From Longilinea sp964536805 (GTDB lineage: Bacteria; Chloroflexota; Anaerolineae; Anaerolineales; Anaerolineaceae), in NCBI GenBank assembly GCA_964536805.1, contig CAZHYQ010000003.1:138017-202016 (forward strand): a stretch of DNA of 64,000 nucleotides. The letters are read 5' to 3'. The notes below the pieces were generated by a model. That model was not told the DNA's origin. It was given only the letters and a program-made list of their open reading frames with translations, and did not search any database. Positions 34,642-42,770 of the stretch are shown in pieces (the first letter of the stretch is position 1; each line of letters starts with the position of its first letter). The translations under genes and the position numbers were made by a program.

Positions 34642-36111
34642 TCAATCGCTGCAAGTTTCTCCGCTCCACGACGGCATCAACCGTTGCGGCAGCGCCCAAT
34701 CCTTATAATACTGGCTGGTCTTGCGGAACTGTCGGCAGAAAATAATATCGGCACACAAGCCGGAACGCCAGCTGGCAACTGCATGAAGCCGGTCGAGCAT
34801 GCCTTCGGTCAGGTCCTCGCCGCTGGCCAACAGCGCCCACCAAGCCGCCTGGGCAGCGTAGGCCACGTTGTTGCGCGGCTCGATGCGGTCGAAATCCTCG
34901 AAGAACCAGCCGCAGGAGGTGAACATGCGCTGGCGTTCGAACTGCGCCCGCAGGATCAAGTCCAAGGTGCGCACCTTCTCGCTATCCAGAGGCTGCAACG
35001 CATTTGCCTGGATTAATTCATCCACGGTTGCCTTGCCAAGAATTACTTGAATATACTGGTGGCGTAATTCCCATGGGTCGCGCACCAGCGCAGTGGCGAT
35101 ATCCAGGTAGATCCGGTCGATTTCTTCACCCAACCATTGCATGGATGTAAAGAATCTATCCTTCCAGGCACTATGCGGCGTGCAATCGCAGCCGGTCGAC
35201 CAGCGTGCCACGCCATGGTGGCAACTCCAGGATGTTCTCTCGCGAATGGCGATAGCCTTCGTCGCCGGGTTGTGCTTCAACCATAATGCCGGGAAGGTTG
35301 TTTCCAAAGGCGTGCCGGATAAGGCGCCATTGGTCAAACGAGCCAAAAACCGGTCGCGAAAGGGTTGGTGATGACCGTACAGTTCCCCATCCGAGGCAAT
35401 CGTCAACAAACTGGTCTCGCCCATTCGGGGGAATAGATCGCCGCGGACCAGGCTGCGGGCAAATTCGTCTGCGTTGATGGTTGACTGGGGATTAAAACTG
35501 ACATTCGAGCTTAGGTCCGCCTGGTAAAAGACAACGGTAATTTCTTTTCCATCCGGCAGAGCAACCAGGTATGGTTGGGTTACATCCACATTTGGTTCGG
35601 CCGCTTGCCATGGGGCAAGAATGGTAAATTGCATGCCGCATTCTGCCAGCACCGCCAGCGTATCCATATCCACCGCTGCTTCGGGCAGCCACATACCCTG
35701 CGGCTTGAATCCATAGCGCAATTCAAAATCTGCTATTCCCCAACGAATCTGGGTAACACGATCCTGATGGGTTCCCAGCGGCAGAATGGTGTGATGATAG
35801 GGTTGCGCCAGCGCATTGGTCACGCCGAAACGTTCCAAATTGGAACGTGCTTGAGTAATAATCTGTTGGCTTGTTTCAGGGTGGTTTTCGGTCATCCAAT
35901 TAAACAAAGTCGGTCCAATATTAAAACTGACCCGTTCGAAAACTCCCATTTCGGCATTCGGCCGGTAACATTGATCGTAGATTTTTTCGTTCCAATCGTG
36001 GTATGGAGCAGCCCCAGGCTCTTGTGGAATTTTTCCCGTTAAAGGATCTTCACGGGTGGGTTGGTAGAAATGAGCGTGAATGCATAACCCTAATGGATTG
36101 GAAATGAGCAT
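34642..36111 (-). CDS. Glycoside hydrolase family 57-like protein
   Basis: Predicted alpha-glucan-active enzyme of about 489 residues with the GH57 beta/alpha-barrel. LCIHAHFYQPTREDP near the N-terminus is the first GH57 motif, GMWLPEAAVDMDTL carries the glutamate expected as nucleophile, and LLTIASDGELYGHHQ the aspartate region of the general acid. The C-terminal half is rich in aromatic helices (FTSCGWFFEDFDRIE) and resembles the DUF3536 region that follows the GH57 domain in some bacterial proteins. I chose ATG 36111, which leaves a 4-nt gap after the preceding gene; a longer start at 36150 would overlap it. No signal peptide, so action on internal glycogen-like polymers is likely. Confidence 0.78.
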   Translation of the reverse strand: MLISNPLGLCIHAHFYQPTREDPLTGKIPQEPGAAPYHDWNEKIYDQCYRPNAEMGVFERVSFNIGPTLFNWMTENHPETSQQIITQARSNLERFGVTNALAQPYHHTILPLGTHQDRVTQIRWGIADFELRYGFKPQGMWLPEAAVDMDTLAVLAECGMQFTILAPWQAAEPNVDVTQPYLVALPDGKEITVVFYQADLSSNVSFNPQSTINADEFARSLVRGDLFPRMGETSLLTIASDGELYGHHQPFRDRFLARLTNGALSGTPLETTFPALWLKHNPATKAIAIRERTSWSCHHGVARWSTGCDCTPHSAWKDRFFTSMQWLGEEIDRIYLDIATALVRDPWELRHQYIQVILGKATVDELIQANALQPLDSEKVRTLDLILRAQFERQRMFTSCGWFFEDFDRIEPRNNVAYAAQAAWWALLASGEDLTEGMLDRLHAVASWRSGLCADIIFCRQFRKTSQYYKDWALPQRLMPSWSGETCSD

Positions 36112-36115
36112 GCTT

Positions 36116-37036
36116 TTATTGCATCCTTCTATTTTTTGGGGATGAAACATACTTTAGATAACCGGATTGCTGGTTCAAACGCGCCGGCATCAAGCCAAAC
36201 ATGCGCGGGATGGTATCCACAGGACAGGTTCGGTCTGAGGCGAGGTAATCCAACCAGAATAAAGACAGGGGAAAGCGGTGAAAGGTCTGTTCATACCAGA
36301 GCGAAACCATTCGAACGGTTGCCGGAAAGACTTCAACAGGGATGCGGCGTAATCCGGTAGCCTCTTCGATGATTTTTACCACCTGGCGCAAGGATAAATA
36401 CTCAGCACCGCCGATGAAGTGCAATTGGTTTTCACCGGTATGGTTCTCCAGTGACATCAAAAGACAGGCTGCCAGGTCTTCCACCCAAATCGGCTGAATC
36501 AAATGGTTACCATCTCCGGGCATAAAAAAGGCGAAAGGCAGCATGCGCATCAACCGAACCAAACCGCTGAATAAGGCATCTCCCTGTCCAAAAATCGCAC
36601 CGCTGCGGAAAATGGTGTACGGTACACCGCTATGGATGATGGCAGATTCTGCCAGGGCCTTGGCTCGAAATACAGGGTAGGCTGAGGCTCTGTCAGCCCC
36701 CAAATGGCTTAAGTAAAAAAAACGCTCAATGCCAGCCTGGGCCGCCGCCTGCGCCACCTGGCGCGTACCTTCTACATCCACCTGATTTAGATCTGCCCCG
36801 GTGCTGTGTCTTTCTGCACTGGCAAAGTGGAAAACAACATCCACCCCCTTCATGGCCGCTCGCAAGCCGCGTTCATCCAGTAAACTGCAGACTGCTACTT
36901 CAACCGGAACGCCTTTAGGTAATTCAGGCGATGTTGTGGAAGGCCGCAACAAAGTCCTGACGGGTTTTCCAATCGTCACCAACTGGCGGATCAATTCCCG
37001 CCCAACGAAACCCGTCCCGCCCGTTACAAGAATCAT
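36116..37036 (-). CDS. NAD-dependent epimerase/NDUFA9-like atypical SDR
   Basis: Extended/atypical short-chain dehydrogenase, 306 residues. MILVTGGTGFVGRELIRQL is the NAD(P)-binding start (TGGTGFVG). The catalytic YxxxK is not conserved, as in the complex I NDUFA9-like and NmrA-like subgroups. FHFASAERHSTG and GAIFGQGDALFSGLVRLM match the NDUFA9-like pattern. The C-terminal portion near residue 250 is aromatic and may associate with the membrane. The ATG has no ribosome-binding site but follows an extended TGaTATAAT by 8 nt, suggesting a nearly leaderless mRNA. It is upstream of the GH57-like gene on one transcript. Confidence 0.82.
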   Translation of the reverse strand: MILVTGGTGFVGRELIRQLVTIGKPVRTLLRPSTTSPELPKGVPVEVAVCSLLDERGLRAAMKGVDVVFHFASAERHSTGADLNQVDVEGTRQVAQAAAQAGIERFFYLSHLGADRASAYPVFRAKALAESAIIHSGVPYTIFRSGAIFGQGDALFSGLVRLMRMLPFAFFMPGDGNHLIQPIWVEDLAACLLMSLENHTGENQLHFIGGAEYLSLRQVVKIIEEATGLRRIPVEVFPATVRMVSLWYEQTFHRFPLSLFWLDYLASDRTCPVDTIPRMFGLMPARLNQQSGYLKYVSSPKNRRMQ

Positions 37037-37044
37037 TGGTTTTG

Positions 37045-37053
37045 ATTATATCA
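37045..37053 (-). promoter_or_regulatory. Extended -10 promoter of the epimerase-like gene
   Basis: TGaTATAAT on the minus strand, ending 8 nt before the ATG at 37036. No -35 match. Confidence 0.45.
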
Positions 37054-37190
37054 GAAGAGGTTCAAGGATTGAGGGTTCCAAACGATTTCATTTTTGACAT
37101 TTTCTAACTTTCTAACGCCGGCAAATTGCGTAATTCCCTCACTGGCATGCTAGTTGCATCTCAAGGCTTAGCACAATTAGCGAGGGACCA

Positions 37191-38546
37191 ATGGATGCAC
37201 CTGAACTGACCATCACTTATCAAAACCGGCTTGGCTTTCATTATTTTCCGGACACTCTGCATTACCGGGAATTGGATCTGCAAACCTGGCTGCCGCGTCT
37301 GAAACAATTAGGCGCATCCTGGCTGGTATTGAACACCGACGGCGAACGGACAGCAGTACCAGAACCTTTTATTACCGGATTATTGGCCGCTGGCATCCAA
37401 CCTGTCTTGCATATGTCGATGCCAATGAGCGCGTCCATCGATCTCCTAAGTCTCGAATTGCTCCTGGGCAGCTATGCCCGCTGGGGCATCCACCACATTG
37501 TTCTCTTCGATCGTCCAAATAACCGCTCTTCCTGGCCATCCACCGGCTGGACTCAGCAGGGTCTCGTCGACCGTTTCCTGGACCGGTATTTGCCGGCTGC
37601 AAACCTAACCTTACGGAACGGCATCACGCCGGTATTTCCGCCGCTCGAACCCGGCGGAAGTTTTTGGGACACTGCCTTTCTCCGCCTCTCCCTTGAGTCG
37701 CTTGAGCGCCGCAAACAGACGAAATTGATCGACCACCTGATGTTGGCTGCCTATGCCTGGACGTACGGACATCCCCTTGATTGGGGCGCCGGCGGGCCGG
37801 AGAGCTGGCCGGAGGCACATCCCTATAGTTCAACGGCCGATGAGCAGGACCAGCGCGGTTTTCGCATCAGCGATTGGTACCAGGCTGTTGCAAAAACCGT
37901 ATTGCAGAAGCAAGTCCCAATCATGCTGTTCCAGGCTGGTATGGCAGGATCGCCCAAGCAAATTCAATCGAAAAATGAAGATAGCGAAACGGCAGAGCGC
38001 TATGTGGAAATCGCCAACCTGTGCGCTGGTACGCTCACCGCCGAAGCAGATCAAAGCAGCGCATTATTGGAACCGCTATCCGACATGGTGATGGCATGCA
38101 ATTTCTGGCTGTTATGCGCCACAGAGGATAGCCCGTATCGGGATCAGGCCTTATTTGATGGCGCTGGCGCTCCTCGACCGGCTGGAAAAGCATTAATCGA
38201 TTGGGTTCATAAAAATAATTACACCGTGAATTCATCTTCTGCAGAAGGAAGTTCGCTCTCAAACGCCGGAAACAAGCATCCCATCCGCCACTACCTGCTG
38301 CTGCCGAATTACCCCGGCGGCCTGTCGGATTGGGAATGGAACATCATTCGGGGCTTTGTAAAAAAGCACCAGCCAACTGTGGGGTTCGATATGGCCGAAG
38401 CAGCCCTGGCCGAGCAGGTCACATTAATCGGCGGCGATAAACTATTTTGTGAAAACGATCTGGATCACTTACGCAATACAGGCTGTCAAATCGAGTGGAT
38501 TCGTGGGGATGGCATAAGTATTGCAACACAACTGGCAGAGAGGTAA
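37191..38546 (+). CDS. Unknown protein, glycosidase-like barrel at N-terminus
   Basis: First gene of a tight six-gene operon. The 451-residue product is cytoplasmic by sequence (no signal peptide). Residues 1-300 alternate strands and helices as in a TIM barrel: GFHYFPDTLHYRELDL, LGASWLVLNTDG, IQPVLHMSMPM, IHHIVLFDRPN, VPIMLFQAG. That pattern is reminiscent of glycoside-hydrolase-like domains but I see no confident catalytic pair. The C-terminal 90 residues (IRHYLLLPNYPGG to IEWIRGDGIS) look like a small alpha/beta domain. GAGGGA precedes the ATG. It is followed by the FtsZ-like gene with a gap of 6 nt, so both are expected in equal operon context. Confidence 0.6.
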   Translation: MDAPELTITYQNRLGFHYFPDTLHYRELDLQTWLPRLKQLGASWLVLNTDGERTAVPEPFITGLLAAGIQPVLHMSMPMSASIDLLSLELLLGSYARWGIHHIVLFDRPNNRSSWPSTGWTQQGLVDRFLDRYLPAANLTLRNGITPVFPPLEPGGSFWDTAFLRLSLESLERRKQTKLIDHLMLAAYAWTYGHPLDWGAGGPESWPEAHPYSSTADEQDQRGFRISDWYQAVAKTVLQKQVPIMLFQAGMAGSPKQIQSKNEDSETAERYVEIANLCAGTLTAEADQSSALLEPLSDMVMACNFWLLCATEDSPYRDQALFDGAGAPRPAGKALIDWVHKNNYTVNSSSAEGSSLSNAGNKHPIRHYLLLPNYPGGLSDWEWNIIRGFVKKHQPTVGFDMAEAALAEQVTLIGGDKLFCENDLDHLRNTGCQIEWIRGDGISIATQLAER

Positions 38547-38552
38547 ATCAAA

Positions 38553-39707
38553 ATGAACATCACGATGCCCGCAAAACCCATCCAACAGGTACCCCTCAAC
38601 ATCAAGCCGCCCGTTCTGAAAGTGGTCGGGCTTGGAGGTGGGGGATCCAATGCCATCAATCGCATGATCGAATTGGGATTGTCCGGAGTCGACTTTATTG
38701 CCTGCAATACCGATGCCCAGGCTCTGCGCAGTTCACTTGCACCTGTGAAAATCCAACTGGGCCCGCAACTGACGCGCGGGCTGGGTGCAGGCGGATGTCC
38801 CGAAAAGGGCGAAGGCGCAGCCGAAGAAAGCATTAAGGAATTAAAGGCGGCTCTGCAAGGCGCTGATATGGTTTTTCTGGCTGCGGGCATGGGAGGCGGA
38901 ACCGGCACGGGTTCAATCTCCATCGCTGCCCGGGTGGCCCGCTCGCTCGGTGCAGTGACCGTCGCGATTGTTACCATGCCATTTGCATTCGAAGTCGGCC
39001 GTCGCCAGAAGAATGCGCGCGAAGGTCTGGCCCGATTGCGCCCCTTTACCGATACGCTCATTACCATCCCCAACGATCGTTTGCTTACCCTCGACCGGCC
39101 TGACCTGACCCTGGAAATGGCATTCCGGCTGGCGGATGATGTTCTCCGCCAGGGTATCCAGGGCATTACAGAATTGATAACCGAACCAGGTTTGATTAAT
39201 GTGGATTTCGCACATATCCGCCAGATCATGCAAATGGGCGGCGGCGCGCTGCTCTCTATCGGCATTGGAGAGGGTGAAGGCAAAGCACGCAAAGCGATTG
39301 AATATGCATTGCATCACCCACTTTTGGAGTCGATCAACCTCGAAAATGCCAATGGAATTATTGCCAATTTCACCGGCGGATCTGACCTCACATTCTTCGA
39401 GGTGATGGACTCGCTGAATGAATTGCAAATGCGCACCAACGGCCAGGCTGAAATCGTCCCCGGCGTGATCAATGACGAACGCATGCACAACCGCACCCAG
39501 GTCATCCTGATCATCACCGGTCTGGGCGCTACCGCCATGCCAGCATCACTCCAATCAAGACCCAGCCAGGCGCAGGCACAACCGGCTGCAAATTCAAATA
39601 GACCGATCACCGTTGGCTCAATGATGCAACTAGACACAGTCAATGCAGGTACAGGCTCATCCAACGATTTGGACCTGCCAGCCTTCCTGCGCCGCCGGGT
39701 ACGCTAA
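38553..39707 (+). CDS. FtsZ homologue with altered T7 catalytic loop
   Basis: Tubulin-superfamily GTPase, 384 residues. GTP-binding motifs: VVGLGGGGSNAINRM, ACNTDAQAL, the tubulin signature GGGTGTG at 114-120, and LITIPNDRLL. The C-terminal peptide LDLPAFLRRR is the canonical FtsZ tail that binds membrane tethers. Two differences matter: where typical FtsZ has NxDFADV in the T7 loop, this has NVDFAHI, so the second catalytic aspartate (D212 in E. coli numbering) is His221; and the usual GANPE is GGCPE. It might be the sole FtsZ of the organism or a non-hydrolysing paralogue. It lies outside a dcw cluster, between unknown genes. GAGGT lies 8 nt before ATG. Confidence 0.88.
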   Translation: MNITMPAKPIQQVPLNIKPPVLKVVGLGGGGSNAINRMIELGLSGVDFIACNTDAQALRSSLAPVKIQLGPQLTRGLGAGGCPEKGEGAAEESIKELKAALQGADMVFLAAGMGGGTGTGSISIAARVARSLGAVTVAIVTMPFAFEVGRRQKNAREGLARLRPFTDTLITIPNDRLLTLDRPDLTLEMAFRLADDVLRQGIQGITELITEPGLINVDFAHIRQIMQMGGGALLSIGIGEGEGKARKAIEYALHHPLLESINLENANGIIANFTGGSDLTFFEVMDSLNELQMRTNGQAEIVPGVINDERMHNRTQVILIITGLGATAMPASLQSRPSQAQAQPAANSNRPITVGSMMQLDTVNAGTGSSNDLDLPAFLRRRVR

Positions 39708-39712
39708 ACCAC

Positions 39713-39931
39713 ATGGAAAAAACATTGGTTGCCGCTATTTGTAAGCAGGTCTACCGCCGATTTCCGCAATTGGACGGCCGGCAGCCCAGGGTGAAGGCCC
39801 AGGGCGATGACCAGGTGCTTTTGATCTTTTCAACCAAGGTCACCAGCGCAAATGGGCATGCCATGGAAAAGACAGTCCGCGTGGTCGCCAGCACTGGCGG
39901 CAAGATTCTCAAAATGTCCGAATCACGATAA
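39713..39931 (+). CDS. Small unknown protein in the FtsZ-like operon
   Basis: A 72-residue basic protein starting MEKTLVAAICKQVYRRF, then beta-rich with VLLIFSTKVTSANGHAMEKTVRVV. No signal peptide, membrane helix or cysteine motif; I do not recognise the family. It begins 5 nt after the FtsZ-like stop with no clear ribosome-binding site, which points to translation coupled to the upstream gene. Its size and position suggest an FtsZ-interacting or envelope-linked accessory protein, but that is inference from context only. Confidence 0.6.
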   Translation: MEKTLVAAICKQVYRRFPQLDGRQPRVKAQGDDQVLLIFSTKVTSANGHAMEKTVRVVASTGGKILKMSESR

Positions 39932-39952
39932 TTTCCAGGGGGGTCTGCTTCA

Positions 39953-40174
39953 ATGAACATGTTTATTCCACTGACGCAACGGGTCGAGATCCTTTTCTGG
40001 GATCTGGCAATCAATGCCCTGACAAATTCTGAATTTGTTCGCCGCATGCTGCCGCGCGTTTACCGCCTTTTGGAACCGCGGGTTGTCCGGCAAATCATGC
40101 TGCTAGTCGCGGCCGCTTCTGCCGCCGGATTTATCACTGGATTCGTCGTCAATATTTACATGTTGGCGAGGTAA
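39953..40174 (+). CDS. Small single-span membrane protein
   Basis: A 73-residue protein with an amphipathic, positively charged N-terminal half (FVRRMLPRVYRLLEPRVVRQ) followed by one hydrophobic helix, LLVAAASAAGFITGFVVNIYM, at residues about 50-70. Such a layout, cytoplasmic amphipathic part plus short anchor, would allow it to tether a cytoskeletal protein, but no motif proves this. GGGGGG lies about 11 nt before ATG 39953; ATG 39959 is also possible. It is fourth in the FtsZ-like operon. Confidence 0.6.
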   Translation: MNMFIPLTQRVEILFWDLAINALTNSEFVRRMLPRVYRLLEPRVVRQIMLLVAAASAAGFITGFVVNIYMLAR

Positions 40175-40178
40175 ATCG

Positions 40179-41279
40179 ATGCGTTTACGCTGGCTGCCAA
40201 TCCTGCTGGTAACCGCCATTCTGTTTTCGTTTGCACCTGCGAAACCGGTCCAGGCAATTCGCGGTATACCTGGCACTGCGGAATTTGGTTATGGCGCCAG
40301 GATAAACCTCAACGGCTCCCAATTGGAACAAGGGCTCCAGTTGGCCGGCACCCTGCGGCTGGACTGGTTGACCATTGACCTCTCCTGGGCCGCACTGATG
40401 CCCGATCCTACCACCCCGGTAAATTTCTCCCGGTTGGATTTGGCCATGAAAGCCGCCGCCCAGAACCAGACATCCGTCCTTTTTAGCATCACCCAGCCGC
40501 CCGCCTGGTCGTTGACAGCACAAGGACCCAACCCGAACCTGGTTGCGGTGCTCATTGAAATGTTGGCCGCACGGTACCCGGGTTGTATTCAAGCGATCGA
40601 ACTGTTTCCGGGTGCAAATACAATCAATGGCTGGGGTATCGCTCCGGATCCGGCGAATTACTGGAACGTCTTCTCCACTGTAAAATCGAAGTTGCGGGAT
40701 AACGGCATTCCCCTGGAATTAATCGCAGGTGGGTTGGAAATCATCGGTGAACCATCTGCCGGATCTATTAACGAGTTGGATTTCTTACGCGGCCTTTACC
40801 AGGCTGGTGCCATCAATAATTTAGCGGTCATTAGCCTGCAATTCACCAATATCACTGGACAGCCCTCTGATGCATCCGTGAACGCTGAAACCCTCGTGCT
40901 GCGCCGCTATGAAAATGTCCGCCAGATCATGATGGATTACAACCAGGGAAATACCCTGCTGTGGGTTACACGCCTTTCAGTACCTGATGGTACAATAAAT
41001 CCAGCAGATGCTTCAACCAAGGACCCCTCCCAGCAAAGCATCTGGTTAACACAGGCGGCTGCACAACTCCGGGCGCAACTTTATGTCGGCATGGTTGTCT
41101 TTGGAGATTTGAATGCGCTGGACCCTGCCCTGCCGCAAACCAAGAGTACCAACTTATCAGCTGGTAGCCACCCTTTCGCGAAAGCCCTGCGTGAAATCAT
41201 TCAGCAAAACAATTCAGGCAATTTGACCACCCCGCCTGGACGAGCCAAAAGCGACGCATTCATCAAACTCCGAACCTGA
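40179..41279 (+). CDS. Secreted glycosidase-fold protein of unknown function
   Basis: Exported 366-residue protein. Residues 1-27 (ending KPVQAI) are a signal peptide with an AxA-like cleavage site. The mature part has alternating strand-helix units (RLDWLTIDLSWAAL, TSVLFSITQPPAW, GCIQAIELFPGANT, LELIAGGLEIIG, LAVISLQFTN), as in glycoside hydrolase TIM barrels such as GH5- or GH39-like folds. A catalytic pair is not certain; Glu in IELFPG is one candidate. It shares its general layout with the first gene of the operon, so the two may be distant paralogues. GAGGT overlaps the stop of the membrane protein gene. Confidence 0.62.
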   Translation: MRLRWLPILLVTAILFSFAPAKPVQAIRGIPGTAEFGYGARINLNGSQLEQGLQLAGTLRLDWLTIDLSWAALMPDPTTPVNFSRLDLAMKAAAQNQTSVLFSITQPPAWSLTAQGPNPNLVAVLIEMLAARYPGCIQAIELFPGANTINGWGIAPDPANYWNVFSTVKSKLRDNGIPLELIAGGLEIIGEPSAGSINELDFLRGLYQAGAINNLAVISLQFTNITGQPSDASVNAETLVLRRYENVRQIMMDYNQGNTLLWVTRLSVPDGTINPADASTKDPSQQSIWLTQAAAQLRAQLYVGMVVFGDLNALDPALPQTKSTNLSAGSHPFAKALREIIQQNNSGNLTTPPGRAKSDAFIKLRT

Positions 41280-41281
41280 CT

Positions 41282-41947
41282 ATGCGAAAGATAGGAATCT
41301 TCCTAGCACTCATCGGTTTTCTCCTGTGTTTATTTCTTGGATATCAAGCTGCTCAATTACTTACCTCGCCAGCTGAAAAAAAGCCTGGCGATTTAGCTTC
41401 TGAGACAGACTCTTCACAATCGAATATTCTGATCGTCCACGTAGACCACCTGGATGCCGAGGAACCAAAACTAATCTCCTTATGGGTGGCATTTTCCTAT
41501 CAGGCTGATCCAGCCAGTTTGACATTTTTGCCTCTTTACCCTTCCGCTAAAGCCGGCGAACCGGACCTGGCAGAACGCTTTTCACTATCAAAAGACAAGG
41601 AAATTTCCGCCAGTTTTCTGGAATCCTTGCGAAAAAACTATAGTTTTCAATGGAAATTCATTGTGATTATCGACCAGGAAGGCGCGGATTATTGGGCGGG
41701 GGCGCTTGACGCGGGTGAATTTGTCCAACCATTTGAAGAAGGCAAGGAAGCGTTGCTAAAGCCCGAAATTGATCTGCTTGCAAAATTTTGTGGCAACCTG
41801 CGCGAACACGGTTCTGGCATACTGGATGGACTCGATTGGGGTCAAATCAGCCCAGAGCATATGCGTACAAACATACCTTTAGGCCAGTTGAGGGGCGACT
41901 GGGATCGTATCCAAAAAAGCGGCCTGTGCGACGTCTTTAGTCAATAA
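41282..41947 (+). CDS. Membrane protein with degenerate LytR-CpsA-Psr-like domain
   Basis: A 221-residue protein with an N-terminal membrane anchor (IGIFLALIGFLLCLFLGYQAA) and an outside domain. NILIVHVDHLDAEEPKLISLWVAF and DPASLTFLPLYP align by eye with the start of LCP (LytR-CpsA-Psr) domains, which read ILLIGVD...SDTM and ISLLSIPRD; later WKFIVIIDQEGADYWAGALDAG resembles the LCP D-x-Y-hhhD..G motif. The arginines and aspartates required for LCP phosphotransferase activity are missing. It may be a catalytically inactive relative. Last gene of the FtsZ-like operon (2 nt gap). Confidence 0.5.
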   Translation: MRKIGIFLALIGFLLCLFLGYQAAQLLTSPAEKKPGDLASETDSSQSNILIVHVDHLDAEEPKLISLWVAFSYQADPASLTFLPLYPSAKAGEPDLAERFSLSKDKEISASFLESLRKNYSFQWKFIVIIDQEGADYWAGALDAGEFVQPFEEGKEALLKPEIDLLAKFCGNLREHGSGILDGLDWGQISPEHMRTNIPLGQLRGDWDRIQKSGLCDVFSQ

Positions 41948-41971
41948 CGGCTAATCAATCTCAATTCTAAG

Positions 41972-42002
41972 GATCAGATTAGAAAATCAGATAATCTGGA
42001 TC
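41972..42002 (+). terminator. Probable terminator of the FtsZ-like operon
   Basis: Imperfect stem GATCAGATT / AATCTGGATC (one bulged base) followed by TTCTTCTT. It ends just before the promoter of the YceI gene. Confidence 0.4.
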
Positions 42003-42008
42003 TTCTTC

Positions 42009-42037
42009 TTGACAATAAAAACTATATGTTATATACT
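42009..42037 (+). promoter_or_regulatory. Strong sigma-70-type promoter of the yceI-like gene
   Basis: Perfect TTGACA (42009-42014), 17-nt spacer, TATACT (42032-42037). Predicted leader of about 50 nt with AGGAG before the ATG. The best consensus promoter in the window. Confidence 0.75.
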
Positions 42038-42093
42038 TCTCTTTAGTAATCATAAAGATAACTTTTAGTACATAACAATAAGAGGAGTTAGTA

Positions 42094-42651
42094 ATGAACT
42101 GGAATATTGATAACGCCCATTCGACCGTGGAATTCTCTGTCCGCCATATGATGATCTCGACCGTTCGCGGTCGGTTTGAACGCTACACTGGAACAGTCGA
42201 TTTTAATGAATCTGATCCGACCGCATCCAGCGTGGATGTAAATATTGAAGCAGCCAGCATTAACACCAATGAACCGCAACGCGACAACCATTTGCGTTCA
42301 GCTGATTTTTTTGAAGCCGATAAGTACCCCTACTTAACCTTCAAGAGTCATAAGGTTGAAAAACTGGATGAAGCCAATGGCCGGATTTACGGCGATTTGA
42401 CCATCCGCGGCATCAGCCGTCCGGTTGTTCTGGAAACAGAGTATAACGGCCAGGCAAAGAGCCCCTGGGGAAAAATCAGTGCAGGTTTCTCAGCCAGCAC
42501 CAAAATTAACCGAAAAGACTGGAATCTGACGTGGAATCAAGCCCTTGAGACAGGCGGCGTTTTGGTTGGAGACGAGATTAAGATCCGGATCGAACTTGAA
42601 ATCATCAAAACGGTACCGGAAGCTGCCCAGATGGCAGCCGTGAACAACTAA
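42094..42651 (+). CDS. YceI family lipid-binding-like protein
   Basis: A 185-residue YceI-domain protein with a lipocalin-like barrel, a family that binds isoprenoid-like molecules. It starts NWNIDNAHSTVEFSVRHMM, has RDNHLRSADFFEADKYP and YGDLTIRGISRPVVLE, and ends with KTVPEAA. Unlike many YceI proteins it has no signal peptide, so it is expected in the cytoplasm. It has a consensus promoter and an AGGAG site 7 nt before ATG, suggesting strong expression. The transcript ends at the downstream hairpin. The polyisoprenoid link is a family property and not tested here. Confidence 0.92.
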   Translation: MNWNIDNAHSTVEFSVRHMMISTVRGRFERYTGTVDFNESDPTASSVDVNIEAASINTNEPQRDNHLRSADFFEADKYPYLTFKSHKVEKLDEANGRIYGDLTIRGISRPVVLETEYNGQAKSPWGKISAGFSASTKINRKDWNLTWNQALETGGVLVGDEIKIRIELEIIKTVPEAAQMAAVNN

Positions 42652-42683
42652 ATACTGTTATCCTTTACTTTCAATTGGTTCAG

Positions 42684-42705
42684 AACCGGCAGGTGACTGC
42701 CGGTT
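42684..42705 (+). terminator. Intrinsic terminator of the yceI-like gene
   Basis: 9-bp stem AACCGGCAG / CTGCCGGTT with GTGA loop, followed by TTTGTG. Confidence 0.6.
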
Positions 42706-42708
42706 TTG

Positions 42709-42717
42709 TGATATAAT
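42709..42717 (+). promoter_or_regulatory. Extended -10 promoter of the FKBP gene
   Basis: TGaTATAAT directly after the yceI terminator, 45-55 nt before the FKBP start. No clear -35. Confidence 0.5.
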
Positions 42718-42770
42718 GTTGCGCTTGCAACTGACCGGTATACCCGGTTTATTCAGAAATGGAGTACGCC

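Noticed and set aside
38486..39292. Antisense open frame (268 codons) over the FtsZ-like gene
   Set aside because: Full overlap with a clear tubulin-family gene; composition is Ser/Pro/Arg-rich as expected of a shadow frame.
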